This document shows, piece by piece, positions 21,566-34,515 of a stretch of 64,000 nucleotides of DNA. The translations under genes were made by a program, and so were the position numbers. Origin of the DNA: Peromyscus leucopus (Eukaryota > Chordata > Mammalia > Rodentia > Cricetidae); the NCBI RefSeq assembly GCF_004664715.2, contig NC_051074.1, positions 22,732,058-22,796,057 on the forward strand, given 5' to 3'. The notes beneath the pieces were generated by a model, which was not told the DNA's origin, searched no databases, and saw nothing but the letters and a program-made list of their open reading frames with translations. Every line of letters begins with the position of its first letter. The first letter of the stretch is position 1.

Positions 21566-23479
21566 CTTTTTCTTCTTAGTGAGCAAAAGAAAGGCGAAGA
21601 GTTGAATCCTGGCCCGTCAGACTATGGCAGGTAGGTGAGTCGAGACAGGGTAAAAAATGGTAAAGTGGTTGATATCAACCTAGAAACAATGACTAACTCT
21701 GATCGATGGTCACTCCTTACAGCTATACTGTGCTTTCTAATTGCCATACCAAGGGTTCTTCAAGAGATGGATGGCTCCAATCAAGGGCAGATGGTGCTCA
21801 CAATAAACTGAGGAGTCTACTGGCCTACAAGTTTTCAGACCTTAGGAATGATGTCAGGAGAACCTCAGACAACTTGAAGGGGTTCCTGCTAGCCAAGAAT
21901 GAGATGCTCTGACCATTCAAACACCAATTCCATGCAAACCAATGACATACACTGAAGCCCACAAGTTTGCAATGAGATAATCAGAAATAAAGCTATAGGG
22001 TACAGATTCATTGTGAAATAAAAATTAGGGTGATGAATGATAGTTGCATTCCAGAGCTCAACCAAACAGTTGAGCCAAGAACAACACTTATTAAATACAG
22101 AAGAGATGACAAAATTGTGATGTCACCTTTTGATACCGTTCATAAAGTAATGGACCTAGGTCACCATCATTGGTGGCTTAAAATACCTCAGTAGTAAAAG
22201 GCTGCTGCAGAACTTGCTAACAGATAGATGAGGTTGGCAGAACCAGACCTCTCTCATCAATCTCAGCTGCAAGTGAGACTTTGTCCAAACCCAAACAAGA
22301 TATCAGAACCCCATGTGCTCCAGCTTTGAGCTTCAGATCACAGAAAATACGGATACCAAAGGGATGTGTGAAATGACATGAAAAGACTATATCAGCCAAG
22401 TTCAGAATGTGGGGCATTTTTATGTCTGGCATGGTGTATTCAACAAACAAATATGCTAAGGTTGGGCCATATTATCCTATGTTGCAGTAAAGATTAATGT
22501 GTGAAAGGGCAGGGATGTGCCCTGTGTTACAAATACATCATGTATAGGAGCCAAACAGAACTCCAGATCTTCATTATTTTCATTCTCTTTCTCTCTCTTT
22601 TTTTTTTCTAGCATATTCTGGGCAAGATCTCTGGCTTGGCAAGCTCATAGTCAGATCAACGTTCTCTGAGTTTCAGTGCAATTGGTAGAGAAATGGAAAC
22701 GCATGTGCCATGTGAAGCCTATTCCAAATACAGACTTCAAAAAGCAACTCTAAGGCCTAGTCTTTGCAAATAAAAAATAGCTTTAATGTTAATAGGTTGT
22801 TTCATCCAGAATGATCCCTTTTTCTTGTGAACTATCTTTCTCCTTTTCCTGCGATCAGAGTAACAGAACTTAAGATAGCAACTGATCCCACCCTACAGAC
22901 GGTAGCTGTATGATTCTCAGAAGCATAGCACAGAGACACAAAAGACATTTCCTGCAATGTATGGCAGACTTTCAAATTATCTTTTTGCTAACTCATTAGC
23001 ATTTTAGAAAAATTAGGTTCATCATTAAAGAAGCCATCTGCTTCCCTGGGAGATGCCTGCAAACAGCACTGGCATCACTCAGAGCGGGGGACCAGCAGGC
23101 ACCATGCTTCCTTCTCACTTCCGAAGCACAGGGAAGGGCGCCAACCTCCTGTCCCCAAACCTGAGACATGTAGGATGCTCCACTTACACCAGAGCACTAA
23201 GAGAGAACAAATACCAGGTGGTAGAATTTGAAAGCTTTCTAGAATATGATATATGCATGGGAATATATTTATATGTTTATCATTATAAATATTTTATAAA
23301 TATGTTAATACACACACCAAGAGGAGATTTAGAGTTTTGCTTGATTGCTACAACACCTGCCCCTTCCCACAGTAAAAATCATGACAACAGACATATACTT
23401 GGTACTTGACATGGAACACAGCCCTTGGATTGTGTCAAGTTCTATTCTGAGCAGTCTGAACACAGATGAGTCTACACAG
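21566..23479. other. Intron sequence, possibly containing diverged old repeats
   Basis: No gene is recognised. The stretch at about 22200-22470 vaguely resembles old L1 3' UTR sequence. The open frame at 21706-21912 and the frame at 23053-23409 match nothing I know. Confidence 0.4.
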
Positions 23480-23700
23480 TAGTGGTTCTCAACCTGTGGG
23501 TCATGACCCCTCTGGTAGTCAAATGATCCTTTCAGAGGGGTTGTCTAAGACCATCAGAAAACACAGATATTAACATTGTGATTCATAACAGGAGCAAAAT
23601 TACAGCTATGAAGTAGCAATGAAAATAATTTTATGGTTGGGGGTGGTCACCCTTTAACTGTATTAAAGGGTCACAGTATTGGGGAGGTTGAGAACTACTG
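23480..23700 (-). mobile_element. URR1-like hAT-Charlie DNA transposon
   Basis: The terminal inverted repeats are TAGTGGTTCTCAACC and GGTTGAGAACTACTG. The interior, with GGTCATGACCCC, AAAACACAGATATTAACATT and GAAGTAGCAATGAAAATAAT, matches the rodent URR1 family. The target duplication is too diverged to call with confidence. Confidence 0.88.
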
Positions 23701-24852
23701 CTCTAGAGTAAAAATGGTGAATGCGAACTCCCTTCATCATCAAGTGGACGCAAATTTCTTTTTTGTCTCACAGAAGTTTGGAAGGCACCACAGTTGAGCA
23801 TCGGGGATAGTATGCTGTGTCTTCTGAACATGCCTTACTCAACGGAACCAGTTATTTGAAAAGTATCTGTAGTATGGGAGACTGACTCATAGGAAGTTGT
23901 AGGGTTGAAAACCTTTTGTGTAGCTTTTCAACTCTAGGCTACCAGCTTGAAGTTGACTTAACATTCCTGTTTTGACAAGATGTAGGAGCTAGCTCTTAAA
24001 ATGATTATCAGATGGCCATACCTTTCAGTGTTTATTCAGAATTCACCAATCGACTTTTGGAAAAAGAAGGAAGATGTGAGCTGCCTACAGAAAGCCCCTG
24101 ACAGGACTTGTTATCTGTGGAATGCCTTAGAAGCCAGTGCTGGGGAGTCAGTATATAAATCTTAGACAAGAAGAGTGACATGGAGAGGAGGGAATAGTGA
24201 GATAGACATTAAATTCAAGAGAAGTTAAGTCTCCATTGCCTTTTATCTCTTCCTATTTCCATTAGCTTCCCCTCTCCTTTCAGATAAAAACTTATTTCAT
24301 TGAGAAAACAGTGATGAGAGGAGATTCTCCCCTCTACACCAGACAGTTCTCGCTTTCCGTATCAAAGTCGCTGACATCAAAGTCTTACTTTTCCTACATG
24401 GACAACAGGGAGACCAATCTCCTCCTTTGTGGTCATGATGATTAAATGAGAAGATATGCGGTGCAGATATTCGGTGAAGACTACAGAGACAGGGGTAACA
24501 ATAAAACAGACCGTTGCTCTGCAGCCTCGTGACCTGTAAGACATATCTGATACCTGCCCCCCATCCCCACCCCCACTACACATACACATAGCTAAGCTGT
24601 TCAGATGTCTTATTCTCTCCCACTATTCACGCATTCGAATTCCAAAAGCACCCTTACAAATCCTACATGGCGTGAAGTACTGGGATTACAGGGTGATGAT
24701 GGCAGCCACTGCCTCTGAAAATTCCAAGGGGACTGGGATAGCCAGGTGGGTGAAAACAGCAAACATCAGCCACAGTGACAGCCAAGTGGCATGGGACACG
24801 GAGAGGAAGGGGTCACCTGCAGTTACAACGTGAATGATGATTCTGCTGTGGC
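23701..24852. other. Unique intron sequence
   Basis: No gene or clear repeat is recognised. A partial SINE-like phrase (GTACTGGGATTACAGGG near 24677) is too short to classify. Confidence 0.45.
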
Positions 24853-25010
24853 TGTTTATTTGAGATAGGGTCTCATGCAGCCCAGGGTGGTCTCCTACTT
24901 GCTGTGTATGTAGTCCAGCTGTGTATGTGTATGTAACTTTGAATGCATGATCCTCCTGACTCTACCCCACAAATACTGGGATGACAGGCACGGGCCACCA
25001 CACCCAGCTT
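24853..25010 (-). mobile_element. Diverged B1-type SINE
   Basis: TTTATTTGAGATAGGGTCTC, GCAGCCCAGGGTGGTC, GATCCTCCTGACTCTACCCC and ACTGGGATGACAGGCACGGG give the antisense B1 order. Divergence is high and there is an internal TG-rich expansion. Confidence 0.8.
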
Positions 25011-25681
25011 GATAAAGGATTTTCTTCATGCCCATTTCTAGTTTAGTCTTGTAAAATAAACACCTGTTCAATTCTGTAGTAGCTGAAGGAAAATGTTTAA
25101 GTCTAAGAGGCGCCTAATGTCTTATTTTGCGAAGACAACCACTGGAGTCTTAGTTCACCTTTTAGCTTACTGTGTTCATTGGGATCTCGATTTCTCAAGG
25201 GTTTTGTAGGGTACACTGGGGTCAGTGAATAAACCACCCTCACTCTGATGGTTCACATAGTGACTATGTAGGAGACATAGAATTTAGCAATACTCATTGG
25301 CACATAAATGCTGTGTCTAGTCCAGAGAAACAAACATTAAAACACCAAGGATCTTGGGATGGGCAATTCAAGGGGATCATGAAAGAAAACACTCTGATAA
25401 TGTAAACCAGCATCCGAAGGCACAGCTGCCCAAACAAACACCTAAGAGTTAGATTGAGTCTTGGTTCTTTTCCTCAAAGGAGTCTTACTCTTAAATGAAA
25501 AACAAAACAAAAACCAATGATTTGTTTATTGGGTCCATTTAATGTACATCTTACTTTTCATTCTGGATTCTCTGTTGCTAGTCGGTTTTATATGGGAAAG
25601 GTCCACACAGGGATGGTCTCAACCTGCAATGGGAACATCATGCCTAAAATCCCTGGCCATTATAATACAGTCATCCTGGCT

Positions 25682-26092
25682 TGTGTTATGCCAACTTGAC
25701 ACAAGCTAGAGTCATCATAGAGGATGGAGCCTCAGTTGAGAAAATGACTCCATAAGATGTGGCTATAGGCGAGCCTGTAGGGCATTTTCTTAATTAGTGA
25801 TTGATGGGGGAGGGCCCAGCCCATTGTGGGTGGTGCCATCCCTGAGCTGGTGGTCCGGGGTTCTGTAAGGAAGTACACTGAGAAAGTCACGTAAGCAAGC
25901 CAGTGGGCAGCATTCCTCCATGGCCTCTGCATCAGCTCCTGCCACCAGGTTCCTGCCTTGTTTGAGTTTCTGTCCTGACTTCCTTCAGTGATGGACTGTG
26001 CTGTGGAAGTGTAAGGGGAACAAACCCTTTCCTCCCCATCTTGCTTTTGGTCATTCTGTTTAATCATAGCAATAGTCACCCTGACTAAGACA
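25682..26092 (+). mobile_element. MaLR-type solo LTR (family X), intact length
   Basis: It runs from TGTGTTATGCCAACTTGACA to CCCTGACTAAGACA and contains TTAATTAGTGATTGATGGGG and CCCATTGTGGGTGGTGCC. This is the best uninterrupted copy of family X in the window, about 410 bp. No clear 5-bp target duplication was found. The 153-aa minus frame over it is incidental. Confidence 0.75.
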
Positions 26093-26999
26093 ATAGTAAA
26101 GGATAAATAAGTTCCTTTATGGTCTGTGTAAGCATGCATGTGTATGTATATGTATCTGTGTATGTATGTATGTGCGTGTTCATATAAATACATGAGGGTC
26201 TTACAATCACTCTGACTGACATAAAGAAATTCTGATAGCTTATATCACATAATACCTGTGTGCCTAATAAAAGCAATTGGTGTGCAAATTGAAGGCCAAA
26301 ATTCAGAACCATTTTTTTCTAGTCTTACTCTGCATTTCCTTTCTAATTGATTCCATCCCTTTGAATTCTCTGCGTCTTTAACGATTTCATAGGGAATGCT
26401 GCCGCCCTGATAACCCTAACGATCACACCATATCCTCTTTTCTTCCTGCTCTGCCAGGTGAGCAAGGAAAGAATGGAGTTTAAGTACTGAGAACAGCCCC
26501 CAGTGACTTTCTGTGAGGCCCCATGCCACACCCTGTAAGGCCAGAGCACTACCAGTGCCCCGGCACAGACTGCCTTTCCAGGGAGGAAGTCCTGGATAAG
26601 TCACATAGGGAGGATTTTTAATTTCTTATTGTTCAATGTTCAAAAAAAAGTTCAAAAAAAGGTGAGACTCGCTCCTTTTCCCCAAGGATAGGTTCTGAAA
26701 AAGCAGCCACAGCAACCCAAAGTGGACATGTTCTTTGGTGACTGGCAGATAGCATGGCATGCAGGGTTCTTCTAGAAAATGCCCCAGGCCCCAGACCACT
26801 CCCTTTTTCCCCTTTAGCCTGCACAAAACTCCGACAGCTACTCCTAATGCTTCACACACACAACCAGCAAAGCAGGAGGCCGAGAAAAGGGAGAGCCGAG
26901 CCCTTTCCATCTGCCTGGGCACCACTAGCCTTTCCCAAGGCTCTGCAGACCCCACAGATGGGCAAGAGTTAATCTGCTGTTTGTTCAAAGCCACCCCCA
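26093..26999. other. Unique intron sequence
   Basis: A short TGTATGTA-rich tract follows the LTR. The rest has several overlapping frames (26626-27007) but no recognisable protein. GTTCAAAAAAAAG is directly repeated at 26638-26660. Confidence 0.45.
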
Positions 27000-27490
27000 G
27001 AAGTTAATAGACAGTTATAAACTAATTGAGTGCATCTGCGGCCTTGTCTCCTCATCCATCTTGCTTATCCTGCTTAACTCCCTCCGTCTTCCACAAGGCG
27101 CAGCGTTCCCGCTGCTCAGAACCCTTGTTTGCTGCAGGAAAGGGGGCCGGGAACAACGGGAAGCTAATAGTTTAACCGTTCCTCTAAATTTGTTTGACAA
27201 AACTGACATTTGGAGCATTATGTCAAGTTGTCAGTAATCTGCAATTTACCCCTGGGCGTGCAGTGGATGCTCATTTTATTTACCTCTTATAGTTAAAAGC
27301 GTAATTAATATTCCGCTCTGTAACAAAGATTAGAGATTTGACAAACATTGTAATTTAAATTCTCCATTATGGCAAACATTAAAATCAAACATCTTCCGCA
27401 CGCCCCATTGCAGAGAGGACACATGTAGCTGTAATTTAACGTTTTAGTTTTTAATACCACAAACTAATTTCTGCTGTCAGTTTAATGAGC
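27000..27490. promoter_or_regulatory. Candidate conserved noncoding element / enhancer
   Basis: About 490 bp without repeats or microsatellites, with a dense set of homeodomain-type cores (GTAATTAATATT near 27301, ATTGTAATTTAAATTC near 27347, AAACTAATTTC near 27461), an AACAAAG SOX-like motif near 27322 and retained CpGs. This composition is typical of deeply conserved developmental enhancers in long introns. Conservation itself cannot be seen from one sequence. Confidence 0.5.
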
Positions 27491-29972
27491 TAGAAAACAC
27501 AAAATCTTGCCACTCAGGGTGGGCATGGGCAGGGGGAGTTGATCTGAAGACAGGGCACAATCACTATCATCTTTCAAAACTTATATTCCAGATTCATCAC
27601 GTTATGCGTGGAAGCCATGCGATACCAGGCATTCCTAAAATCATTTTAGAGGTTAAAAAACTACAGGCAAAACTAAAACGTTAAAAGCAAAGAAATTACT
27701 CTGATTGTATCTGAAATAAAGGTATACGCATGCAAGTGATATGTGGAAATACATGGATACAGACCACAGACAAAATAAAACAAGAGGAAGTTATACTTAG
27801 TACATGCTAGGACTCAGTGATGTCCAATGTGATCATTATTACCTTCCCCATGACAGGGAGCCCTTCCCAGGTACTAATGGTGGCCAGCCAGGATGGAGTT
27901 ATCAAAGAAACATTACCACTGTTCTAATTCATGCTAGTTTGCACCAGCTTCATAAATTTTATGTGACTGATTAAAATTATTGTTATACAGCATACCTCCA
28001 GGCAGCTACAACGGCTCATTAAACAAGGAAGCTGTCTGGGAATTATCAGTAATGTAACAAATTTGTATACTCTGAATTTGATGGTTTTAGGAAGCAAGTA
28101 GGTGGGATCTTTGTGTTGAAGTCCCCTCCCCCAAGAGAGCCAGGCGCATGCAGGGAGAAGACAGGTCTGGATCTCAAAGTGGCTCTGGTTTTTCTGCTCT
28201 TCCTCCTGATATGCAGAAACCCACTGACTTGCCAACTTCTGCACGAGACTCCATTAGTCACTGCCAAGTTCAATCTGCTTTAGTTATTTTACATTCAGAT
28301 CCCAGGAGGAGGCAGGCTCTCTGCCGCAATTTCAGGCTAAACCAAAGATAAACCGATTCGCTTTAGACTGAGACGAGCCGGTGCGTCCCAACTTAGACTC
28401 CTGTCTCTCAACAATGGTGAGGGTGTGTACAAATATTATCAACCTTGCCACAGTGTGAAAAGTATGTAGGTATATAAAATATATGTTTCTAAGATAGAAT
28501 ATGCAGCAAAAGCCAAATGCTTGACCTAACACCATTTGCAAAGCAATACAGTTCCAGAGGTAAATATCGAACTTTCCTTTCATTCAGTGTGAGAACTCTG
28601 TCCTCTGATCTTCTTTAGAAAGGAAGACCTTGTTTCTCCAAGTACCCCTTTTTGTTCCCCTGGAGAAGGATTTGATCACTCTTGATGAACTTTGAGAGTA
28701 AACTAGCAGCAACTAGTTTACTGAGGGCACAGATCACAGTTAGGGGCTCCAGGTCCAGGGGAGTAAATCACCATACCCACATCAGTGCTGCCTACAACCA
28801 CACACAGACAACCAGGAAGGCCATAAAAATTATTTGTCATACCACACATACAGGAAGATGATTTGTGATAGGCCAGGAACTCACAAATAACATGAAATTT
28901 CTCAAGAGAAGAAATGCAAGGGTCTCTGAGAAATTTAGGGAATGAAATATCTTGAAAAGACCTTTTGATTTCTACAAGCATGGACTGATTATACACAAAA
29001 TTGTGGAGGACTAGACTGATCACCTGAAGCTTTCCCTGGGACCCTGATGTACGGAGAAGGAACAGAGCTCTGTCTCAAAAACCAGGAACATGCTAGGGAG
29101 AGCTGGGAATGGCCCGCAGCCAGGGACTTCAAGAAGCTGTGGCTTCTGATCCTGAGAACTCACCTCTTCCCAATATAAGGAACTATAGTTAATAGTACCT
29201 AGGCCTCTGTGCGCCAGGACTATAATGCTCTTGAGACACTCTGTGTGTCTCTAGTGTGACATTGTTTGATTAGCTTCTTGTTGAGGTCATCCCATTGTAT
29301 GGTAGCGTCTGCTGACCCTGACCCATTTCTCCTATGGAGATACTGTATAAGATGCTGGACTCCTTAATGAGCTTGCCCGATAGAAGACACATGTTGTGCA
29401 AGACCTCCCAATCCCAAACTTTCTCATCTTCTCCATCTCCTCTCCTCTCTATCTCCTTATCTCCTGGTCCCCTCTCTCAGGACCCTGCCACTGAAGACAA
29501 CCCACTGGTCAAGGTCAGGAAGTAATCAAAATTGCATTACATCAGCTGCAACTGTGGTCCCTATGTTTATACAGTTGATGGCCTGTTTATCTGGTGCATC
29601 ACTCTTCCCATGGGGTGGACTGGAGACCTGTTTTGAGGTCACAGGCCACCTTTTCCTATTGTGTTTCAGTCTTCTTCACCATGAATCTTCCTAAGATGGC
29701 TTTCTAGAGAACCATTTCTGGAGGTTGAGAAGGTATTTTTTTTTTTAAAGATTATGACTTATTTATTTATTTATTGCTGGGGTTAATAATGCAGTCACAC
29801 TGATACTAATCAAAAAAAATCTAGCCTGGTTCTGTGTAAAACTGCATTTAAATCATTAATAGGAATGTTTTAATTTCATATGAGAAACACAAACCAAACA
29901 CTGAAAACTCAATTAAAATCTGGATTTAGAGTTCAGAGATTAGGTCCTGACAGAAATGTGCGCGCACACCCG
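27491..29972. other. Intron sequence without recognised genes
   Basis: No gene is recognised. A pyrimidine-rich segment at about 29400-29485 followed by a CAGGACCCTGCC phrase could be the end of an old LTR. Short AT-rich homopolymers occur near 29735-29775. Confidence 0.4.

Positions 29973-29973
<1 letters not shown>

Positions 29974-30013
<40 letters not shown>
29974..30013. repeat. (CA)n microsatellite
   Basis: Twenty CA units. The 211-aa frame at 29880-30515, the longest plus-strand frame in the window, reads through it as His-Thr repeats and has no recognisable domain. Confidence 0.96.
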
Positions 30014-30014
<1 letters not shown>

Positions 30015-31260
30015 CTCACACCCACTAGTAAAGGAAACACAGACACTACAAAATGCAGAATCATACCCATGCAATCTGCACCCTTTTTGCCATCATCGTC
30101 AACAAATCTTAATGACAGTTTCACAAACGAACCTGTCAACAATCACTGTTCAGATTTCCAAAGCTGCTGTGCAGAACCCAGGGTACAATGTTACTGGTGC
30201 TTAATGTTGTCACTGTGTTCTTCTAAACGGAAAGGCAAACGGAAGCAGATTCTTTCTCTTAGGAATCTGGGGGCATGGTCCCATGCAGTGTCCATGGTAA
30301 GATCAGCTTCCCGCAGTAATGGGAGCTTCTGGGTAATGCTCAAGAGACACTGTGGCCCCTCTCCCCTGACATCCCCAGCTCCTGCCCAAGTGCCAAAGCC
30401 ACTGTCCACTCTCTGTGGGTGGAACCTAGGATTTCCATTGTGCGAGAATCCCCGTGGCTCTGGAATTCATTTTACTCTTCATTCTTGGCCTGGATTTATA
30501 ATGAGATATAACTAATCCCATCACCAAGTGTAACCCAGTCAAAATGTAAACTGGGGCGAAGTTAAACATCTCAGTCTCAGGACTTTTCTGTTGTGCTGGC
30601 CCCTGGCATTTGTGAAGTGTCACAGAATGCTGAGGAAGAATGGAGCACGTGATCTCTCTCTGTGAGGCCTGGCAAAGGATGTGCTCGGGGTATGTTAGGT
30701 GAACTTGATTCTGATGGTCCTGAACAGTTCATGTGGTATGTAGCTACATGAATAGCAAGGCTTGCTGGAAGTCTGTTTTTGTGTGGTGTACACGGGATAC
30801 AAGTAACAGCAATGGTGTGATGTATTCTTGGTTTGGGGGTTGCAGGATGATGGCACCTTAAACTGTCTGCTACAGTGGTTGCACCTTACTGTTTGGGGTG
30901 TTTTTTTGTTTGTTGGTTTGTTTTTGGTCACATAAGGTCTTCTATGGTGGCCTTCCAAATTTTAGAGAAGGTGACATACAATTAGAACCAGTTCCTGAAG
31001 TGATTCTGGTACCTCACCACCGGCAGTAACATCACTGGGCTATTTCTGGAAGTTCTGAAGGCAGTGCCCAGAAGTCCAGCCGCGAGGCTCCAAAACATGT
31101 CCCAGAAAAACCACTGCATTGCTCTGACTCCACGACCATCATCCTAGACCAAGTCCTAGCCTCCTTCTCCATGGTTAGAGGAACCACCTGATGGCATCTG
31201 CCTTTGGGAACCACCACCTTCTTTTCAAGTAAGAAATCAAGATATCAGAAGTTTTGCCAA
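30014..31260. other. Unique intron sequence
   Basis: No gene, RNA or clear repeat is recognised apart from a T/G-rich stretch at 30900-30930. Confidence 0.45.
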
Positions 31261-31632
31261 TGTGGTGTTTCAATAGGAATGTCCCCTCCCCCACCCGCCC
31301 CCAGACTCATGTGTTTAACTGCTTAGCCATTAGAGAGTGGCACTATTAGGTGTGGCCTTGTTGGAGGAAATGTGTCAGTGGAGGTGGGCTTTGAGGTCTC
31401 ATATATGCTCAAGCTATGCCCAGTACACCGTGTCTCCTTCTGCAGATCAAGATGGAGAACTCTCAGCTCCTTCTCTAACACTTTGTCTGCCTGTACACCA
31501 CCATGTCCCCCACCATGATGATCATGGACAGAACCTCTGAGACTGTAAGCCAGCCCCCATGAAATGTTTTCCTTTAAAAGAGTTGTTGTGGTCATGGTGT
31601 CTCTTCACAGCAATAAAACTCAAACCAAGACT
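31261..31632 (+). mobile_element. MaLR-type solo LTR (family Y)
   Basis: A 372-bp copy from TGTGGTGTTTCAATAGG to AACCAAGACT. The flanks GCCAA (31256-31260) and GTCAA (31633-31637) form a 5-bp target duplication with one mismatch. The interior matches the copy at 16954-17324, including GATCATGGACAGAACC and TCTCTTCACAGCAATAAAAC. Confidence 0.78.
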
Positions 31633-32769
31633 GTCAAGACAGAGCAAAGCTTTCCTGGGTGTCATAGGTTGCCTTCGATAGGTTTAGCCCATAGATGAAG
31701 TCCTTCCCTCTTTAATGTCTAAAAACTGCTTGGGAAGGATATGTTCATAAGACCTTGGGTTGTGATATTTTCCATCCTGGGGTCGTCCACTTGCTGGCTG
31801 CTCCAAAGACTGCTTCCCGATAGCACTCTTGTGTAAGCATTGTCCTGCCACATTTTTAATGAAGTTGCCCAGCTCTTGATGGACATGGCCATCATTAGTG
31901 TTTCCTCATCTATAAATGAACAGGTTTGTGCCCCCTTTCCAGTGTTCCCTGAAAATCTGTATGTAACAGTCAGGGCTGTGAATAGATTCCAGGAAGACAC
32001 GAAGTCAGTCAGCCATTTGCACCACTAATTAAAATGAGCAGCCTCCCTCCTCCAGGTCCACATTGGCTCTCCACATCTGTTGCAAAACACAGTCCCTCTC
32101 ACCCTTAAGCCTCGGTGCCCCGACAGCCTCCCTCTCTTCTGTCCACAGTCACCTCACTCTTGTCTGCATTGTAAAGCCACCTGCACCAGCACCCCGTCCT
32201 GCTTATTTAACTAATTACCATCCTAGATGTATAAAGCCATAGGAGATCTGCGAGCTAAGAAACCATTTCTCTACACGTCTTGGATATGATTGGCACGATG
32301 ACAACCTGTTGACTGGCACACCAGCTACACTGTGATGCCAAGGCGGTCTGTGCTGACTTTCAGAATGTTTGCAGTGTTTCCTCTAAGAAGGAAGATGCTA
32401 TCAGAAACAACTTCTAGCTAACATAAATCTCATTGTGCATACAGATGAGATTATTTTATATGACATAGCACAAGCTGACATTACATCCCAGGATGAACAA
32501 GTAAGTAACGACACAGGAAAGCAAGCACTGTACAAATGGAAATATTTTTTTGGCAGACATGATATCCACCGAACATGTGTTATTGGTAGTGGATGTGTCA
32601 AATTATTTTTCTAACTCAAGCGTAACTGTATATGGATCACAGCAATACAGCATATTGCTGCATTCCAAAAGACCAAAATATTGAATGATATACAGCACAT
32701 GATCAGTTAAGCATACTATCAAGAAACTAAACAGTAAACCCCCTCCCTAAGTTAGTGCAGCTTATTATT
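31633..32769. other. Unique intron sequence
   Basis: No gene or recognisable repeat. Overlapping frames on both strands at 31719-32028 look incidental. Confidence 0.45.
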
Positions 32770-32984
32770 TCCAAGAGATTTATTTTTTAGTGGCGTGTGT
32801 GCACGTGTGCATACATGTATGCACATGTGCACACGTACATACATTTACAGAGGCCAGAAGGGTGAGTCAGAGCCTAGCACCAGATTCACAGGTGTTTTTT
32901 ATCTGCTTAAAGTACAGGGACCTAAACTCAGGGCCTCTGGAAGAGCGCTACGCCCCCTTAGCCACTGAGCCACCTCGCCATCCC
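32770..32984 (-). mobile_element. B2/B3-family SINE
   Basis: Antisense order: AAGAGATTTATTTTTTAG, a TGCACATGTGCACACG-rich segment, ACAGAGGCCAGAAGGG, ACTCAGGGCCTCTGGAAGAG and GCCACTGAGCCACCTCGCC. Confidence 0.82.
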
Positions 32985-34350
32985 TCATGAAGCGTATTCT
33001 CAGCAATGGGAAAAAATTCAGTGTGGAGACACATTTCTGAAAATGACATCATTCAAACCTAGTCTGAAGCACACATGCACGTAGGGGAAATGGGGCTGTG
33101 TGGAGAGCCTACAGGGAAAGGTGACAGACTTTTTGGACAGGGCAACAACTGAGTGGTTAAAGTTGATATATGGTCCTCCTTAGGACCAGCAGAAACAGAA
33201 ACTGAGCCCCGAGAGCTCCTCTGCACAGTGAGCGATGCTTGTACAATGTATACAAGTAAGTGGCCTAACACTTCACTTCTGAACCTAAGGTCACGTTCTT
33301 CATTGTTTTCACAGTTGTGTCTTGTTCCTTGGGATAGAATAGCTGTTTCCTAGCCAACTGGCTACTGAAATCATTGAGTTACACGTTTGTCCAGCAGTAT
33401 AAGGGGATCTCTATTAAAGAGTGTAAGTATACAGCAGCCACTTAAGCAATAAAGTGCTATTTTGTGTTGCAGATGCTCACTAGACTAACAGACACCTCAT
33501 GTGCAAGACACCTAAATTCTTTCTACCCTCCGGTAGGAAGGATTGCAAATCCAGACACACTAGAGTGAGGGATGCAAAACCCCCTTGGAATTTAGTCTTA
33601 AGCGTTTCTTCATCATATGAATATTGCTCATCTTGAAGAAGAACTCCCAATGCATTCATTTTCTGTACCATGCCCCAATGCAGCCTCCAACAGCTCTTTA
33701 ATAGAGCACAGTATAGGAGGAGTGGCCGGCGAGTGCAGAACTTCCATTCTTCGGTGGTGATGGCACACCCCTGGGAGGTGAATCAGTTCTTCCCTGGGGC
33801 TCCGATGAGCCCCAGGATGCTGGCTTCCTCTCTCTTCCCTATTCTATCTCCTCCCATACTTTCTAAGTCTCTATTATACTTTCCAAATGAATCTTCCCTC
33901 TTTATCTTTCAAAGAAAAACCAATTGAAGTATTTCGCTCAACAACCAGAGGAGTTGACAAAGGAAACAGGGTCCATTTTGCTGCAAGACGTCAAGGGCTT
34001 AATTCACTCCCCAGTACAATTCAGCACAAAGAGGAGAAGATAAAACACACCCACAGGAAGGCAAGTGAGGATGGGGAAGAAGTACCACATTAGGGATGAC
34101 CAGAGGCTGGGTAGCTTCTCCAGCAAGAGGATGCTGAACTAGCTGCAGCCAGCTCTCAGCCACCTTTCCTCTCACAGCACCAGAGGACGGTGCCCTTTGG
34201 CACCCTCCACATGAAACGATTTAAAGTTCTTCCATTCATCTCCCCAACAAACAGCACACAAACCTCTTGCCAGCATGCTGTTGGTTCATTTGTGTCATGT
34301 AAAAGCAAAGGCTTGATGCTGGGATGTCCTCAAATCACGTACCCACTTCA
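32985..34350. other. Unique intron sequence
   Basis: No gene or recognisable repeat. Several short frames near 33059-33927 show no family resemblance. Confidence 0.45.
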
Positions 34351-34515
34351 GTTTCTGAGACAGAGTCTCTCTTTAAACCCGGACCCCACTGTTCTGGCTA
34401 GAATGACTGGCCAGTGAACCCCAGGGATTCACCTGTCTCTGTCCCCAGTGCTAGGGGACAGATGTACCCTGCCATGTCCAGCGTTCACACCGGTGCTGGA
34501 GTCCGAGCTCTAACC
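34351..34515 (-). mobile_element. B4-type SINE fragment
   Basis: GTTTCTGAGACAGAGTCTC, CCAGGGATTCACCTGTCTCT and GTGCTGGAGTCCGAGCTC occur in the order of antisense B4 (a B1-ID fusion SINE). It is diverged. Confidence 0.65.

Noticed and set aside
25732..26193. 153-aa minus frame
   Set aside because: It is antisense to a MaLR-type LTR; a similar peptide appears in the copy at 4564-4773 because both are the same repeat.
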